Numbered from the stretch's first letter, positions 15,058 through 23,757 are shown. The stretch is DNA of 64,000 nt from Pseudoduganella namucuonensis (GCF_900116645.1 NZ_FPBO01000028.1:1-64000), one strand, 5' to 3'. Numbers and translations: made by a program. The notes: generated by a model not told the origin, from the sequence alone.

Positions 15058-16308
15058 TCAGGTTACCGCGCCGCGCTCGGCGGCGGTGTCGTAGGCCTGG
15101 TCGTCCAGGATTTGTTTCAGGATCTCCACCGCGTCCCACACGTCGGCGTGGCTGGTGTAGAGCGGGGTGAAGCCGAAGCGCATGATGCCGGGCTCGCGGT
15201 AGTCGCCGATCACGCCGCGCGCGATCAGGGCGGCCATCACCGCGTAGCCGTGCGGATGGGTGAAGCTGACCTGGCTGCCGCGCCGCGCGTGCTCGCGCGG
15301 CGTGGCCAGGCCCAGCGGGTGGCCGCCGCAGCGCGCCTCCACCAGTTCGATGAACAGGTCGGTCAGCGCCAACGATTTGGCGCGCACCGCCGCCATCGTG
15401 GTCTGTTCGAAGATCTCCAGGCCGCATTCGACCATGGCCAGCGAGGCGATGGGCTGGGTGCCGCACAGGGCGCGGCCTATGCCCTCGGTGGGCGCGAAGT
15501 CGGGCGCCATGGCGAACGGCGCGGCGTGGCCCCACCAGCCGGACAGCGGCTGCGTGAAACCGGCCTGGTGGCGTTTCGGCACCCAGATGAAGGCCGGGGC
15601 GCCGGGGCCGCCGTTCAGGTATTTATAGGTGCAGCCGACGGCGAAGTCGGCGCCGGCGCCGTGCAGGTCGACCGGCACCGCGCCGGCCGAGTGGGCCAGG
15701 TCCCACAGCGCCAGCGCGCCGCGCTGGCGGGCGAGGGCGCTCAAGGCGGCCATGTCGTGCTGGTGGCCGGTGCGGTAGTTGACGTGGGTGAGCATCAGCA
15801 CGGCCGTGTCGGCGTCCACGGCGGTGGCGATCTCGTCCACGCTGTCGACCAGCCGCACGCTGTAGCCGCGGTCCAGCCAGCTGGACAGGCCTTGCGCCAT
15901 ATATATATCAGTGGGGAAATTGCTACGCTCCGTCACGATCACGCGCCGCGCGGCCCGTTCCGGGTGGCCGGCCTGCAGGTGGATGGCGGCGGCCAGGGCC
16001 TTGAACAGGTTCAGCGAGGTGGAGTCGGTGACGACGACTTCGCCGTCCGCCGCACCGATCAGCGGCGCCAGGCGGTTGCCCAGGCGCTTGGGCATGTCGA
16101 ACCAGCCGGCGGCGTTCCAGCTGCGGATCAGGTCCTTGCCCCATTCATGGGCGATCACGTGCTGGGCGCGCGCCAGCGAGGCCTTGGGCCGGGCGCCGAG
16201 GGAGTTGCCGTCCAGGTAGATCACGCCGGTGGGCAGATCGAACTGGTCGCGCAAGGGGGCGAGCGGATCTTGCGCGTCGCGTGTCAGGCAGTCATTACGG
16301 GTAGTCAT
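15058..16308 (-). CDS. kynU: Kynureninase
   Basis: The 416-residue PLP enzyme cleaves kynurenine to anthranilate and alanine. Family motifs are PTGVIYLDGNSLGARPKASL, EWGKDLIRSWNAAGWFDMPK, VVVTDSTSLNLFKALAAA, LWDLAHSAGAVPVDLHGAGA and DFAVGCTYKYLNGGPGAPAF. In the last motif the lysine of YKYLNGGPG is the expected PLP-binding residue. The gene precedes kynA in one transcript and is divergent from the flhDC control region. A gene order kynU-kynA without kynB leaves the formamidase step to another locus. Confidence 0.96.
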   Translation of the reverse strand: MTTRNDCLTRDAQDPLAPLRDQFDLPTGVIYLDGNSLGARPKASLARAQHVIAHEWGKDLIRSWNAAGWFDMPKRLGNRLAPLIGAADGEVVVTDSTSLNLFKALAAAIHLQAGHPERAARRVIVTERSNFPTDIYMAQGLSSWLDRGYSVRLVDSVDEIATAVDADTAVLMLTHVNYRTGHQHDMAALSALARQRGALALWDLAHSAGAVPVDLHGAGADFAVGCTYKYLNGGPGAPAFIWVPKRHQAGFTQPLSGWWGHAAPFAMAPDFAPTEGIGRALCGTQPIASLAMVECGLEIFEQTTMAAVRAKSLALTDLFIELVEARCGGHPLGLATPREHARRGSQVSFTHPHGYAVMAALIARGVIGDYREPGIMRFGFTPLYTSHADVWDAVEILKQILDDQAYDTAAERGAVT

Positions 16309-16422
16309 GGCTGGATGCTTTAAGCTTCATCTATATGGGAAGCCGAAGTGTAGCAACTTTGCGCCCCGGACAGGGCGGCGGAAACAATTTTGAGGTTTTT
16401 CAAAAAAAATTCAAAAAAACCC

Positions 16423-16449
16423 TAAAGTTCCCCAAAACCCCGCCGTTAC
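16423..16449 (+). promoter_or_regulatory. FliA (sigma-28) type promoter 1 upstream of flhDC
   Basis: TAAAGTTC (16423-16430), an 11-bp spacer and GCCGTTAC (16442-16449) match the sigma-28 consensus TAAAGTTT-N11-GCCGATAA at 14 of 16 positions. It points toward flhD, whose start is about 385 bp downstream. The surrounding 16309-16832 is otherwise AT-rich leader without a supported gene. Confidence 0.75.
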
Positions 16450-16529
16450 CCTTTTCAAGATACGCCGAAAAGCGTCCCGGATTGATGGAAAAAAGTTCGA
16501 AATTTTTTCAAATTTTTTCCTCAGAACCC

Positions 16530-16556
16530 TAAAGTTCCTGAAAAACCCGCCGTTAC
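16530..16556 (+). promoter_or_regulatory. FliA (sigma-28) type promoter 2 upstream of flhDC
   Basis: TAAAGTTC (16530-16537), an 11-bp spacer and GCCGTTAC (16549-16556) repeat the first promoter exactly in both boxes, 107 bp downstream. Having two perfect copies of the same unusual spacing makes chance unlikely. Confidence 0.75.
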
Positions 16557-16674
16557 AGGTTTAGATGTCGCAAAAAAGAGTCAGCAATACCCTTCTTTTT
16601 TGACGTTTAGAACAGGAAACTTGCTTGAGAGTAGTTACCTCGAAACCCGCGCCAACACTGGCGTTCCGCTCTAG

Positions 16675-16709
16675 CGCCCTGCGTTTGTCAGACAAACGCT
16701 GACAGGGCG
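16675..16709 (+). promoter_or_regulatory. Long hairpin in the flhDC 5' leader
   Basis: CGCCCT (16675-16680) pairs with AGGGCG (16704-16709). Inside it GCGTTTGTC (16681-16689) pairs with GACAAACGC (16691-16699). The leader also has GGA elements near 16615, 16785 and 16822 of the kind bound by CsrA. flhDC leaders in enterics are targets of CsrA and small RNAs; a similar role here is inference. Confidence 0.5.
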
Positions 16710-16832
16710 TGTCCGCCATTCCCGGACGAAAAATACCGCCAGTCTCCACTTCTCGCGCTGAGCTTGCTCCAGCAGAATGTATCTCAACGGAAACGCAAAT
16801 GCGTGTCTAACGAGTTCAACGAGGAGATGGAA

Positions 16833-17150
16833 ATGACTGCTAACGACATGATGGCCGAAATTCGCGACGCAAACCTGAGCTATTTGATGCTGGCTCAGCA
16901 GATGATCCGCGCGGACAAGGTCACGGCAATCTTCCGCCTGGGTATCTCCGCCGACATCGCCGAACTGATCGAAGGCATGAGCAACGCGCAAATCCTGAAG
17001 CTCGCCGGCGGCAACATGATGCTGGCCCGCTTCCGCTTCGACGACGGCGCCATCCTCGGCATGCTGACCAACTACAGCAAGGACCGCACGCTGGCCCAGT
17101 CGCACGCCGCCATCCTGATGGCCGGCCAGCCCGCCGAAGAAATCGCTTAA
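16833..17150 (+). CDS. flhD: Flagellar transcriptional regulator FlhD
   Basis: The 105-residue protein is the DNA-binding partner of FlhC in the class I flagellar master regulator. Motifs are IRDANLSYLMLAQQMIRADK, TAIFRLGISADIAELIEGMS and AQILKLAGGNMMLARFRFDD. The length equals that of other betaproteobacterial FlhD proteins. The ATG at 16833 is preferred because GAGGAG ends 6 bp before it; the ATG at 16827 touches that ribosome site. flhC follows after 30 bp in the same transcript. Two FliA-like promoters and a structured leader lie upstream. Confidence 0.95.
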   Translation: MTANDMMAEIRDANLSYLMLAQQMIRADKVTAIFRLGISADIAELIEGMSNAQILKLAGGNMMLARFRFDDGAILGMLTNYSKDRTLAQSHAAILMAGQPAEEIA

Positions 17151-17180
17151 ACAGCCAGCCGTCCTTTCCAGGAGTGCACC

Positions 17181-17726
17181 ATGAGCAAGAAGAGTGTCGT
17201 GACCGAAGCGCAGGAGATCCAGCTGGCCATCGAGCTGATCAACCTGGGCGCCCGCTTGCAGTTGCTGGAATCGGAAGTGTCGCTGTCGCGCGAACGCCTG
17301 CTCAAGCTGTACAAGGAATTGAAGGGTGTGTCGCCGCCGAAAGGCATGCTGCCGTTCTCGACCGACTGGTTCCTGACCTGGCAGCCGAACATCCACTCGT
17401 CGCTGTTCCTGAACATCCATAGCTTCCTGGTGCTGCACGCCGGCGCCACCGGCATTCACGCCGTGATGAAGGCCTACCAGCTGTACCTCGAACAAATGCC
17501 GCCGGAGCCGGGCGAGGAGCCGCTGCTGTCGCTGACCCGCGCCTGGACCCTGGTGCGCTTCTTCAACAGCGACATGCTCAAGCTCGCCCCCTGCGCCAAA
17601 TGCCAGGGCAAATTCGTGGTCAACACCATGGACCTGCACGGCGGCTACGTCTGCGGCCTGTGCCACATGCCCTCGCGCGCCGGCAAGACCAAGAAAGCGC
17701 GGGAAGCCGACATCCAGGCCGCGTGA
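17181..17726 (+). CDS. flhC: Flagellar transcriptional regulator FlhC
   Basis: The 181-residue protein has the FlhC hallmarks: IQLAIELINLGARLQLLESE and LSRERLLKLYKELKGVSPPK near the N terminus, LPFSTDWFLTWQPNIHSSLF in the middle, and a four-cysteine zinc site (CAKCQGKF ... CGLCHMPSRAG) near the C terminus. With FlhD it forms the hetero-hexamer that activates flagellar class II operons. A good AGGAG precedes the start. The downstream neighbour is a methyltransferase gene rather than motA directly. Confidence 0.96.
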   Translation: MSKKSVVTEAQEIQLAIELINLGARLQLLESEVSLSRERLLKLYKELKGVSPPKGMLPFSTDWFLTWQPNIHSSLFLNIHSFLVLHAGATGIHAVMKAYQLYLEQMPPEPGEEPLLSLTRAWTLVRFFNSDMLKLAPCAKCQGKFVVNTMDLHGGYVCGLCHMPSRAGKTKKAREADIQAA

Positions 17727-17766
17727 TTTTCCTCCGTTCCGCGTACTCCCCAGGCCGGGGCGGGGC

Positions 17767-18540
17767 ATGAACCCGCGCCGGCTTTTGCGCATTCCGGCCG
17801 TGCAAGCCTTGCTGCTGCAATGCGCCGCCTATCCCGCCACGCTGTTCACTATCTATCTGCTAGCCACGCTGCGCGTGCCGGTCAGCCTCGGGCTGGTGGC
17901 CGTGGTGCAGGGCATGCTGGCCGCGCTGTTCACCTTCAAGCTCGGCCTGGCGCCCTGGTGGCGGCTGATCCAGCTGCTGTTCCCGGCCGCCGTGCTGGCC
18001 GCCGGCATGCTGGCGCTGCCGCCGGTGCTGTACCTGCTGGTGTTCCTGCTGCTGGTGGGGCTGTACTGGTCCACCTACCGCACCCAGGTGCCGCTGTACC
18101 CGTCCAATCCCGCCGTGTGGGAGGCCGTGGCGCGCGAGCTGCCGCCGCCGCGCGAGGGGCGCCGCCCGCGCGTGGTGGACGTGGGCAGCGGCATGGGCGG
18201 CATGGTGCTGCACCTGGCGCGCGCGCGGCCCGATTGCGACGTCACCGGCATCGAGCTGGCGCCGCTGCCCTGGCTGTATTCGCGCGCGCGCGCGGCGCTG
18301 TCCGGCGGCGGCGCGCGCTTCGTGCGGGGCGATTACGAGTCGCTCGATTTCGGCGATTACGACCTGGTGTTCGCCTACCTGTCGCCGGCCGCCATGCCGG
18401 GCCTGTGGGCCAAGGCCTCGGCCGAAATGCGGCCCGGCTCGCTGCTCGTCAGTTACGAGTTCGAGATCGCCGCTTGCCCGCCCGTCAAGACCATAGTTAC
18501 CACAGAGCATGCACCTTCACTCTATGTATGGCGCTTTTAA
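17767..18540 (+). CDS. Membrane-anchored class I SAM-dependent methyltransferase
   Basis: The 257-residue protein has three or four hydrophobic segments in its first 105 residues, for example LLLQCAAYPATLFTIYLLAT and LPPVLYLLVFLLLVGLYWST. A Rossmann methyltransferase domain follows at about 125-250, with the SAM site RVVDVGSGMGGMVLHLARAR and the acidic end of strand two in DVTGIELAPLPWLYSRA. The target is unknown. It sits 40 bp after flhC and 91 bp before motA, so it probably belongs to the motility transcript. The domain ends soon after strand seven, which is slightly short for the fold but complete in its motifs. Confidence 0.8.
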   Translation: MNPRRLLRIPAVQALLLQCAAYPATLFTIYLLATLRVPVSLGLVAVVQGMLAALFTFKLGLAPWWRLIQLLFPAAVLAAGMLALPPVLYLLVFLLLVGLYWSTYRTQVPLYPSNPAVWEAVARELPPPREGRRPRVVDVGSGMGGMVLHLARARPDCDVTGIELAPLPWLYSRARAALSGGGARFVRGDYESLDFGDYDLVFAYLSPAAMPGLWAKASAEMRPGSLLVSYEFEIAACPPVKTIVTTEHAPSLYVWRF

Positions 18541-18631
18541 GCGTCTTTTGCTTGCCCGCAGGGGCCGTCTCACGCTATTGTAGTTCTACGTGTAAATTTA
18601 CCCACCCTTACTCTCTACGGAGCTGGAACTC

Positions 18632-19492
18632 TTGTTAGTCATACTCGGATATATCGTGGTGCTGGGTTGCGTGTTCGGCGGCTTCGTCATCGCCGGCGGA
18701 CACCTGGCGGCACTGTTCCAACCCGTTGAATTGTTGCAGATCGGCGGCGCCGCGATAGGCGCCTTTTTTGTGGGCAATAACAGCAAGGCCATCAAGGCGA
18801 CCATCGCCGCCATTCCCAAGCTGTTCCGCGGTTCGCGCTACACCAAAGAGCTGTACATGGAGCTGATGTCGCTGCTGTTCGACGTGCTGTCCAAGGTGCG
18901 CAAGGAGGGCCTGATGTCGATCGAGGGCGACATCGACGCCCCGCACGAGAGCCCGCTGTTCAGCAAGTATCCGGCCGTGATGGAGGACCATCACATCGTC
19001 GAGTTCATGAGCGATTACCTGCGCCTGATGGTGTCCGGGAACATGGACGCGTTCCAGATCGAGAACCTGATGGACAACGAGATCGAGACCCACCACCACG
19101 AGGGCATGGTGCCGGCCGGCGCCATCGCCAAGCTGGGCGACGGCATGCCGGCGTTCGGCATCGTGGCCTGCGTGATGGGCGTGGTGCACACCATGGAGTC
19201 GGTGGGCATCCCGCCGTCCGAGCTGGGCCTGCTGATCGCCAAGGCGCTGGTCGGCACCTTCCTCGGCATCCTGCTGGCGTACGGCTTCGTCGGTCCGCTG
19301 GCCACGCTGCACGAGCAGAAGCTGGAGGAGGAGACCAAGATGTTCCAATGCGTGAAGGTGACGCTGCTGGCCAGCCTGAATGGCTACGCGCCGGCCCTGG
19401 CCGTGGAATTCGGCCGCAAGGTGCTGTACTCGACCGAACGCCCGTCGTTCGCCGAGTTAGAGGATCACATCAAGAAGTCCAAGACCAAGTAA
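18632..19492 (+). CDS. motA: Flagellar motor stator protein MotA
   Basis: The 286-residue inner-membrane protein starts at TTG (18632), giving MLVILGYIVVLGCVFGGFVI, the usual N terminus of proton-driven MotA; GGAG lies 9 bp upstream. Four membrane segments are present: two at the N terminus and two at about 165-230 (ALVGTFLGILLAYGFVGPLA). The cytoplasmic loop carries the charged region GSRYTKELYMELMSLLFDVL that contacts FliG. With MotB it forms the ion channel that drives flagellar rotation. The length suits the family. The TTG start may limit expression relative to motB. Confidence 0.96.
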   Translation: MLVILGYIVVLGCVFGGFVIAGGHLAALFQPVELLQIGGAAIGAFFVGNNSKAIKATIAAIPKLFRGSRYTKELYMELMSLLFDVLSKVRKEGLMSIEGDIDAPHESPLFSKYPAVMEDHHIVEFMSDYLRLMVSGNMDAFQIENLMDNEIETHHHEGMVPAGAIAKLGDGMPAFGIVACVMGVVHTMESVGIPPSELGLLIAKALVGTFLGILLAYGFVGPLATLHEQKLEEETKMFQCVKVTLLASLNGYAPALAVEFGRKVLYSTERPSFAELEDHIKKSKTK

Positions 19493-19542
19493 GCGCCCGC
19501 CTCACGTATCATTTGAAATGATGGAAACAACAAGGAACCGGT

Positions 19543-20478
19543 ATGGCTGACGAGGGAATGCGGCCTATCATCGTCAAGCGCATCAAGAAGGGCGGCCATG
19601 CGCACCATGGCGGCGCCTGGAAGATCGCGTACGCCGACTTCGTGACCGCGATGATGGCGTTCTTCCTGCTGATGTGGCTGCTCGGCTCGACCACCAAGGG
19701 CGACTTGAACGGCATCTCGGAATACTTCAAGACGCCGCTCAAGGTGGCCATGCAGGGCGGCTCGGGCAGCGGCGACAGCTCGTCCGTGATCCCCGGCGGC
19801 GGCAAGGACCTGACGCGCAAGGAGGGCCAGGTCAAGCTGGCCGACGATCCCGCGTCCAAGCAGCGCACCTTCAACCTGACGGCCGCCAAGCAGGAGCTGG
19901 AGCGCCAGGAGATGCAGCGGCTGCAGGCGCTGAAGGAGAAGATCGAGGCCAAGATCGAGAGCAATCCGCTGCTGAAGAAGTACAAGAAGCAGCTGCTGCT
20001 GGACTTCACCAGCGAGGGCTTGCGGATCCAGATCGTCGACGAGCAGAACCGGCCCATGTTCGCGCTGGCCAGCGCCAACCTGCAGCCCTACACGCGCGAG
20101 ATCCTGCAGGAGATCGGCGTGGTGCTGAACGACGTGCCGAACAAGGTCGGCCTGTCGGGCCACACCGATTCGACGCCGTACTTCAGCGACGCCGGCTACA
20201 GCAACTGGGAGCTGTCGGCGGACCGCGCCAATGCCTCGCGCCGCGCGCTGATCGCCGGCGGTATGCTGGACACCAAGATACTGCGGGTGGTGGGCCTGGC
20301 GGCCGCCGCCCACCTGGACCGCATGGATCCGTTCAACCCCATCAACCGCCGCATCAGCATCATTGTCATGAACAAGCGCACCGAGGAGGGCGTGATGCGG
20401 GAGGGGGCGGCCAAGATGGAGGTCGGCGCGGGCGCCGCCGGGGCCGAGGCCGCCGGCGCCGCCGCGCCGGGCAAATGA
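19543..20478 (+). CDS. motB: Flagellar motor stator protein MotB
   Basis: The 311-residue protein has one membrane segment at about residues 28-50 (KIAYADFVTAMMAFFLLMWL) containing the proton-binding Asp32, as in E. coli MotB. A periplasmic OmpA-like peptidoglycan-binding domain follows at about 150-280, with VGLSGHTDSTPYFSDAGYSN, WELSADRANASRRALI and NRRISIIVMNK. The C-terminal 30 residues are Ala/Gly/Glu-rich and probably disordered. It anchors the stator to the cell wall. The gene follows motA by 50 bp. Confidence 0.96.
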   Translation: MADEGMRPIIVKRIKKGGHAHHGGAWKIAYADFVTAMMAFFLLMWLLGSTTKGDLNGISEYFKTPLKVAMQGGSGSGDSSSVIPGGGKDLTRKEGQVKLADDPASKQRTFNLTAAKQELERQEMQRLQALKEKIEAKIESNPLLKKYKKQLLLDFTSEGLRIQIVDEQNRPMFALASANLQPYTREILQEIGVVLNDVPNKVGLSGHTDSTPYFSDAGYSNWELSADRANASRRALIAGGMLDTKILRVVGLAAAAHLDRMDPFNPINRRISIIVMNKRTEEGVMREGAAKMEVGAGAAGAEAAGAAAPGK

Positions 20479-20531
20479 GACGAACACGCAGCAAGGACGC
20501 CGCCAGCGGCCGGCAATGATACGAGACTGAT

Positions 20532-21080
20532 ATGACGAGAAAAAAGATCCTGGGGTCCCATGTGAAGCGCCTGCTGTCCGGCGTGTCGGACCACGGGCGC
20601 AAGCACCTCACGGAAGTGGAAACGGACCTGATCCAGACCAACCTGCTGCTGGAGGAGGCGATCGACAAGCTGTCGCGCAATTTCATGGCCATCCACGAGA
20701 CGGTCAACGCGCAGCAGGCCGCCATCAACCTGCTGCTGGCCGGCGGCACCCCCAGCGCCGAGCAGAAGGCGCAGCTGGAGGCGCTGTCCGAGCAGGTCGG
20801 CACCTATGTCAACGCGGCCGTGACGAGCATGCAGTTCCAGGACATGACGAGCCAGCTGATCGACCGCACCCTGAAGCGGGTGACCGGGCTGCGCGAGTTC
20901 CTCGGCACGCTGGGCGCGCACGGCGCCGAGATGGTGCCCGACAGCGACAACGACGAGATAGTGGAATTGCTGGGCAAGGTCAGCATGGCGCTGGCCATCC
21001 AAAGCCTGGAGCTGCGCAGCGTGCTGCGCAAGGCGGTGAGCCAGAAACATCTGGAAAGTGGCGATATCGAGCTGTTCTAG
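20532..21080 (+). CDS. CheZ-like chemotaxis protein
   Basis: The 182-residue protein is predicted to be almost entirely helical. It contains VTSMQFQDMTSQLIDRTLKR at about residues 95-115, close to the FQDLTGQ motif around the CheZ active-site glutamine, and it ends in an acidic-hydrophobic tail GDIELF. CheZ dephosphorylates CheY-P. The protein is shorter than E. coli CheZ and the first half shows no clear CheZ match, so it may be a related chemotaxis protein rather than a true CheZ. It lies between motB and cheY. No other CheZ candidate is in the locus, which supports the role. Confidence 0.55.
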   Translation: MTRKKILGSHVKRLLSGVSDHGRKHLTEVETDLIQTNLLLEEAIDKLSRNFMAIHETVNAQQAAINLLLAGGTPSAEQKAQLEALSEQVGTYVNAAVTSMQFQDMTSQLIDRTLKRVTGLREFLGTLGAHGAEMVPDSDNDEIVELLGKVSMALAIQSLELRSVLRKAVSQKHLESGDIELF

Positions 21081-21148
21081 GCTGGACTCGCCGCGGCAAC
21101 TTAATGTAATGCGGGGCGGGTCGCCCCATTTGATAGAGTGAGAAAACG

Positions 21149-21514
21149 ATGGCCAAAACAATACTTGCAGTTGACGACTCCAGCTCCCTGCGCCAGATGG
21201 TGGCGTTCAGCCTGAAAGCGGCGGGCTACCAGGTGGTGGAGGCGGTTGACGGCCAGGATGGGCTGGAAAAAGCCAAGACGCAGACCGTGGACCTGGTGCT
21301 GACCGACCAGAACATGCCGCGCATGGACGGCCTGCAGCTGATCAAGCACCTGCGTGAACTGCCCAGCTATCAGAAGGTGCCGATCCTGATGCTGACCACC
21401 GAATCGTCCGACGAAATGAAAGCCAAGGGCCGCGCCGCCGGCGCCAATGGCTGGCTGGTCAAGCCTTTCGATCCGCAGCGGCTCATCGAGGTCGTCAAAA
21501 AGGTCATCGGCTGA
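21149..21514 (+). CDS. CheY-like response regulator
   Basis: The 121-residue single receiver domain starts MAKTILAVDDSSSLRQMVAF and has the acidic pair D9-D10, phospho-acceptor Asp53 in LVLTDQNMPRMDG, Thr in LMLTTESS and Lys in WLVKPFDPQ. The form is that of the CheY copies found just before cheA in many betaproteobacteria. It would be phosphorylated by CheA and bind the flagellar switch or act as a phosphate sink. A second receiver (28886-29275) is more like classic CheY. The gene is 38 bp from cheA, so the two are co-transcribed. Confidence 0.93.
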   Translation: MAKTILAVDDSSSLRQMVAFSLKAAGYQVVEAVDGQDGLEKAKTQTVDLVLTDQNMPRMDGLQLIKHLRELPSYQKVPILMLTTESSDEMKAKGRAAGANGWLVKPFDPQRLIEVVKKVIG

Positions 21515-21552
21515 GGGGCTGCCATGTGTTTAGCAAATGATGGAGTCGCGCC

Positions 21553-23757
21553 ATGACCATCGACATTAGCCAGTTCTACCAGGTCTTCTTCGACGAGGCC
21601 GAGGAGCTGCTGGCTGAAATGGAAAGGCTGCTGCTGGCGGTCGATCTCGCCGCGCCGACCGAGGAGGATCTGAACGCGATCTTCCGCACCGCCCATTCCG
21701 TCAAGGGCGGCGCCGGCACGTTCGGCCTGAACGACATGACCGAGGTGACCCACATCCTGGAGACGCTGCTGGACCGCATCCGCAAGGGCGAGATGCCGCT
21801 GACCTCCGAGCACGTGGACGCCTTCCTGGCGGCCAAGGACATCCTCAAGATGCAGCTGGACGGCCACCGCCTGGGCGCGGCCGTGGACCAGGACGCGGTG
21901 GCGAACGTGCGCATGATGCTGCAGTCGCTGTCGCAGGAGGAGGTGGCTGCCATGGCGCACATGGCGCCGGCCTTCCAGACCATCCCGGAGAACACGGTGG
22001 ACCACAGCGGCGGGCGCCGCTACCGCCTGGAGCTGCCGCAAATGGACCAGCGCGAGGTGATGGCGCTGGCGGCCGAGCTGGGCCTGCTGGGCAACGTGTC
22101 GACAACGCCGCTGGACGGCGGGCGCACCGCCATCGTCGTCACCACGCATGAAAGCCTGGACGACATCAATTCGATCTGCTCCTTCGTCCTCGATCCGGAG
22201 GACATGAAGGTGTCCGAACTGCCGGCGCTGACGCCGACCCAGGCCGCGCGCGAAAGCGCGGAGCGCAGCCGCGTCGAGGCCGCGCAGGGCTACGGCTTCT
22301 TCGACCCGGTCGAACCGTCGGCCGGCGCCGCCGTCGGCGGGGACCCCGGCTACGGCTTCTTCCAGCCGCTGGAGCAGATCCGCGCCGAGGCGGCCGGGGG
22401 CTCGGACGAGGCGCGCGGCTACGGCTTCTTCGAGCCGGTCGAGCAGATCCGCGCCAAGGCCGGCATCAAGGACGAGCCGGCGCCGGCCGCCGCGCCGGTG
22501 GAGGAGGAAAAGAAGGCCGCCGCCGTGGTGCGCAAGGAGGGCGACAAGCCCGCCGCCGCCGCCGGCGCGGAGTCGTCGTCGATCCGCGTCTCGATCGAGA
22601 AGGTGGACCAGCTGATCAACCTGGTGGGCGAGCTGGTGATCACGCAGGCCATGATCGAGCAGCGCGTCGACACGCTGGACCCGATGGTGCACGAGCGCCT
22701 GCTCAACAGCGTCAGCCAGCTGACCCGCAACACGCGCGACCTGCAGGAGGCGGTGATGTCGATCCGCATGATGCCGATGGACTTCGTGTTCTCGCGCTTC
22801 CCGCGCATGGTGCGCGACCTGGCCGCCAAGCTGGGCAAGAAGGTCGACTTCATCACCAACGGCGCCGCCACGGAGCTGGACAAGGGCCTGATCGAGCGCA
22901 TCGTCGACCCGCTGACGCACCTGGTGCGCAACAGCATCGACCACGGCATCGAGATGCCGGAGGTGCGGCGCGCCGCCGGCAAGACCGACGCCGGCCGCCT
23001 GTTCCTGTCGGCCAGCCACCAGGGCGGCAACATCATCATCGAGGTATCGGACGACGGCGGCGGCCTGAATCGTGAGAGGATACTGGCCAAGGCCAGGCAG
23101 AACGGGCTGGCGGTGTCGGACAACATGGCCGACGCCGAGGTGTGGCAGCTGATCTTCGCGCCCGGCTTCTCGACCGCCGAGACCGTGACCGACGTGTCCG
23201 GCCGCGGCGTGGGCATGGACGTGGTCAAGCGCAACATCGCGGCCATGGGCGGCTCGGTCGACATCCGCTCGGCCAAGGGTTTCGGCACCACGATCTCGAT
23301 CTCGCTGCCGCTGACCCTGGCGATCCTGGACGGCATGTCGATCCGGGTCGGCGAGGAGATCTACATCCTGCCGCTGGGCTTCGTGATCGAGTCGATGCAG
23401 CCGGCGCCGGACGACGTGAAGGAAATCTCCGGCAAGGGCAAGGTGATCAAGGTGCGCGGCGAATACCTGCCGCTGATCCCGCTGTACCAGATGTTCGAGA
23501 TCGCGCCGCGCTTCACCGACCCGTCCGAGGGCATCGTCGTCATCCTCGAGACGGACGGCCGCAAGGCGGCCCTGTTCATCGACGACCTGGTCGGGCAGCA
23601 GCAGGTGGTGGTCAAGAACCTGGAATCGAATTACCGCAAGGTGGCGGGCATCTCCGGCGCCACCATCCTGGGCGACGGCGGCGTGTCGCTGATCCTGGAC
23701 GTCGCGGCGCTGATACGCTCGTCCCGCCAGCTGGCGGACGAATCCATTTTTTCATGA
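21553..23757 (+). CDS. cheA: Chemotaxis histidine kinase CheA
   Basis: The 734-residue protein has an Hpt (P1) domain with His48 in IFRTAHSVKGGAGTFGL. A region around 140-240 corresponds to P2 and linker. The dimerisation P3 (IRVSIEKVDQLINLVGELVI) follows at about 345, then the HATPase P4 at about 400-590 (LVRNSIDHGIEMPE, the DVSGRGVGMDVVKRNIA box) and the CheW-like P5 at about 600-734. It autophosphorylates in response to receptor signals and passes phosphate to CheY and CheB. An unusual feature is a three-fold GYGFFxPxE repeat at residues 246, 266 and 289 in the linker between P2 and P3. Confidence 0.97.
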   Translation: MTIDISQFYQVFFDEAEELLAEMERLLLAVDLAAPTEEDLNAIFRTAHSVKGGAGTFGLNDMTEVTHILETLLDRIRKGEMPLTSEHVDAFLAAKDILKMQLDGHRLGAAVDQDAVANVRMMLQSLSQEEVAAMAHMAPAFQTIPENTVDHSGGRRYRLELPQMDQREVMALAAELGLLGNVSTTPLDGGRTAIVVTTHESLDDINSICSFVLDPEDMKVSELPALTPTQAARESAERSRVEAAQGYGFFDPVEPSAGAAVGGDPGYGFFQPLEQIRAEAAGGSDEARGYGFFEPVEQIRAKAGIKDEPAPAAAPVEEEKKAAAVVRKEGDKPAAAAGAESSSIRVSIEKVDQLINLVGELVITQAMIEQRVDTLDPMVHERLLNSVSQLTRNTRDLQEAVMSIRMMPMDFVFSRFPRMVRDLAAKLGKKVDFITNGAATELDKGLIERIVDPLTHLVRNSIDHGIEMPEVRRAAGKTDAGRLFLSASHQGGNIIIEVSDDGGGLNRERILAKARQNGLAVSDNMADAEVWQLIFAPGFSTAETVTDVSGRGVGMDVVKRNIAAMGGSVDIRSAKGFGTTISISLPLTLAILDGMSIRVGEEIYILPLGFVIESMQPAPDDVKEISGKGKVIKVRGEYLPLIPLYQMFEIAPRFTDPSEGIVVILETDGRKAALFIDDLVGQQQVVVKNLESNYRKVAGISGATILGDGGVSLILDVAALIRSSRQLADESIFS

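Noticed and set aside
16335..16532. A 65-codon frame in the flhDC upstream region.
   Set aside because: It is Lys/Phe-rich from A- and T-runs, has no ribosome site and covers the first FliA-type promoter.
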